From Comamonadaceae bacterium (GTDB lineage: Bacteria > Pseudomonadota > Gammaproteobacteria > Burkholderiales > Burkholderiaceae_C), in contig CANHGF010000083.1 of NCBI GenBank assembly GCA_947460065.1, positions 1 through 8,459 on the forward strand: 8,459 nucleotides of DNA, given 5' to 3'. Position numbers and translations under genes: made by a program. Shown here piece by piece: positions 6,614-8,459 of this stretch (positions within the stretch are counted from its first letter, which is position 1; each line of letters begins with the position of its first letter). The notes beneath the pieces were generated by a model. That model saw nothing but the letters and a program-made list of their open reading frames with translations. It made no database searches and was not told the origin of the DNA.

Positions 6614-8459
6614 TCATGCGGCCATGCCGGCCTCGTGGCCTTCAGAGGTGGCGGCCAGTGCATCGCGCGCGATTTTGCAGTCGCCCACCAGCGTCACCGG
6701 CAGACCGGCGGCCAGCAGCGGCTGGCGCAAATCATCGAGTGGCCGGCGCGGGCTGGCGTAGGCAAAGAAGGCCACGTTCTCAATGTCTTGCAGCGGGCCG
6801 CCAAACACGCTGCGGTATTGCAGGCAGCCCTCGTTTTCAAAGCGGTCGGTCCAGACCGGATCGACCCAGGTCTTGACCTCGATGCCGCGCTCAAAAAACC
6901 GCCGGTGTATGCGCTGGCGCGCCACCAGCACCACCTCTTCGGCGATCGTCTCGCGCGGCGACAGCACCACCACACGTTCGAAGCGATCGCGCAGGTATTC
7001 GGCCGCAGCGTAAGTGCCTTCTGTCTGGTCCAGGTCGTAAATCACAGCGGTACCGCTTTGCGGCCCGTGGCTGCGCAGCACATCGGTCATGGCTTGGCGC
7101 AGGTCGGGCAGCAGGCCTTCAACGCGCAAGGCCTCGGGCAAATCCATGGGCCAGGTCATGTCCGCACCGGTGGCCAGCACCACCGCATCGGGCTGCCAGG
7201 CCAGTACATCGGCGGCGGTGGCCGGCTGGCCCAATTGAAATTGAACACCTAAGCGCTGCGCGCTGATCCACTGATGGTCGTAAATGCTCGATATGGATTC
7301 GCCCAGCGGCAACTGCGCCAGCAAGCGGGCCCGGCCGCCCACATCGGACGAGTGGCCCCACACTTTGACCTGGTGCCCGCGCGCTGCGGCCGTGACCGCC
7401 GCCTGCAGGCCGGCGATGCCGGCACCGACCACCGCCAGCTTGCGCAGCACCGGGGCGCGCTCGAGCGTCTCGTCGAGCTCGTTGGCCTGGGCCAGGCGCG
7501 GGTTGTTGTCGCAGCCCATGTGCCGGTTTTGATTGATGGTCTTCCAGCAGGTATTGCAGGAGACGCAGTAGCGGATGTCACTGGCCTTGCCCGCCTGCGC
7601 TTTCAGGGGCCAGGCGGGGTCGACGATCAGCGAGCGCCCCAGGGCGATCATGTCGGCATCGCCGCGCGCCAAAATCGCCTCGGCCTCGGCCGGGTCAGTG
7701 ATGCGGCCCAGGCCCATCACCGGCACCGAAGGCGTGAGCGCCTTGAGCCGCGCGATCAGCCCCATATAGGTCTGGCGCGGGTGGCTATCGTCGGGCAGGT
7801 GCATCTCCAGACTGCGGTGGTGCGAGCCTTGGCAGTAGGTCAGGTAGTCGATCTGGGTCTGTGCGACCAGGCCTTGCGCGATCTGGCCGGCTTCAAATTC
7901 GCCGATGCCGCCGGGCACGCCGTCGTCGCCCGGCAATTTGACGCCAATGATGAAGCCTGAGCCGCAGCTTTGCCGCACGCCCTGACAGACTTCGGTCAGC
8001 AGCTGCAGGCGCCGGGCGAGGTCGCCGCCGTAAGCGTCGTCACGCTGGTTGGAGCGCGGCGAGAGGAACTGGTGGAACAGATGCCCATGCCCTGCCGAAA
8101 TCTCGATGCCCGAAAACCCGCAGCGCTGCATGCGCACACAGGACTGCACCGTGTGGGCCACAAAGGCTGTGATGTCGTCAGCGGTCATCGCGCGCGGCAT
8201 GGAGTAGCTCAGGTCATCAGGCAGGGCCGAGGCACTGATGGTCTGGTAGGCGCGGCCGGGCACATGGCGCCCGCGGCCGGTGTCCTGCACCTGACCGAGC
8301 AAGGCGCTGTCGTGCGCGCGCACACCATCGGCCAGGCGCCGCAGATCGTCGACCATGCTGTCGTCCCAGGCCCGCAAGCGTTCGAGCCCATGCTGGGGCA
8401 CGATGCCGATGGGGTCGGTCACCACCATCGCCGCCCCGCCCTTGGCCCGGTTGACGAAG
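6614..8459 (-). CDS. Old Yellow Enzyme-type FMN/4Fe-4S/FAD oxidoreductase (partial, N-terminus beyond right edge)
   Basis: The frame is open to the right edge with no stop. The residues before Met 8428 (FVNRAKGGAAMVVTD) match the family's conserved RAKGG segment, so the true start lies outside, probably about 40 codons away. The 614 visible residues resemble trimethylamine dehydrogenase and 2,4-dienoyl-CoA reductase: an FMN TIM barrel (SAGHGHLFHQ at 121-130, then FLSPRSNQRDDAYGG), a four-cysteine 4Fe-4S site (C298, C301, C304, C316, spacing C-x2-C-x2-C-x11-C, nearer the trimethylamine dehydrogenase pattern), a dinucleotide-binding loop GAGIAG (345-350), and a C-terminal VGD segment (591-593) with ARDALAATSEGHEAG. 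Such enzymes reduce enoyl compounds or oxidise amines, passing electrons through FMN, the cluster and FAD. The substrate here is unknown. Its stop is 41 bases from the start of the Bug receptor, so the two are probably co-transcribed. Confidence 0.9.
   Translation of the reverse strand, partial: FVNRAKGGAAMVVTDPIGIVPQHGLERLRAWDDSMVDDLRRLADGVRAHDSALLGQVQDTGRGRHVPGRAYQTISASALPDDLSYSMPRAMTADDITAFVAHTVQSCVRMQRCGFSGIEISAGHGHLFHQFLSPRSNQRDDAYGGDLARRLQLLTEVCQGVRQSCGSGFIIGVKLPGDDGVPGGIGEFEAGQIAQGLVAQTQIDYLTYCQGSHHRSLEMHLPDDSHPRQTYMGLIARLKALTPSVPVMGLGRITDPAEAEAILARGDADMIALGRSLIVDPAWPLKAQAGKASDIRYCVSCNTCWKTINQNRHMGCDNNPRLAQANELDETLERAPVLRKLAVVGAGIAGLQAAVTAAARGHQVKVWGHSSDVGGRARLLAQLPLGESISSIYDHQWISAQRLGVQFQLGQPATAADVLAWQPDAVVLATGADMTWPMDLPEALRVEGLLPDLRQAMTDVLRSHGPQSGTAVIYDLDQTEGTYAAAEYLRDRFERVVVLSPRETIAEEVVLVARQRIHRRFFERGIEVKTWVDPVWTDRFENEGCLQYRSVFGGPLQDIENVAFFAYASPRRPLDDLRQPLLAAGLPVTLVGDCKIARDALAATSEGHEAGMAA

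Noticed and set aside
7274..7960. Plus-strand open frame of 228 codons opposite the flavoenzyme
   Set aside because: It is antisense to a gene with an intact 4Fe-4S site and dinucleotide loop; no family features of its own.
8428..8428. ATG at 8428 as the start of the flavoenzyme
   Set aside because: The frame remains open to the window edge and the preceding codons encode the conserved RAKGG segment, so the gene begins outside.

Overview
The window looks like chromosomal DNA from a high-GC betaproteobacterium, probably Burkholderiales (Comamonadaceae- or Alcaligenaceae-like). The reasons are the strongly GC-biased coding sequence, a Bug/TTT-type periplasmic receptor (a family greatly expanded in that order), and TRAP transport genes next to Gfo/Idh/MocA oxidoreductases. 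This placement is inferred from gene content; no rRNA or other marker gene is present.

Left half (1-5425): a compact, apparently catabolic locus. A TRAP-type periplasmic solute receptor (dctP-like, minus strand, running off the left edge) is divergent from a plus-strand operon: a LacI-family regulator, a fused DctQM TRAP membrane subunit, and two different Gfo/Idh/MocA-family NAD(P)-dependent oxidoreductases. All three junctions in the operon overlap (ATGA type or slightly longer), which suggests translational coupling. The 216-bp divergent intergenic region holds two near-identical 16-bp LacI-type operators (consensus GCGCAAWCGWTWGCAC), one about 46 bp upstream of each start codon. The simplest model is a substrate-induced system: the LacI-type repressor controls its own operon and the divergent receptor gene, the TRAP system imports a compound, and the two dehydrogenases process it. 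The substrate cannot be read from the sequence. Gfo/Idh enzymes suggest a polyol, cyclitol, sugar or sugar acid.

A short intergenic stretch (5426-5561) with a modest hairpin separates two convergent units.

Right half (5562-8459): a minus-strand pair made of an Old-Yellow-Enzyme-type FMN/4Fe-4S/FAD oxidoreductase (5' end beyond the right edge) followed by a Bug/TTT-family periplasmic receptor. The membrane subunits of a TTT transporter are not in the window. The two genes look co-transcribed; their promoter lies outside.

No RNA genes, CRISPR arrays, insertion sequences or pseudogenes were seen. The most interesting material is the regulator/TRAP/paired-oxidoreductase locus with its two matching operators.
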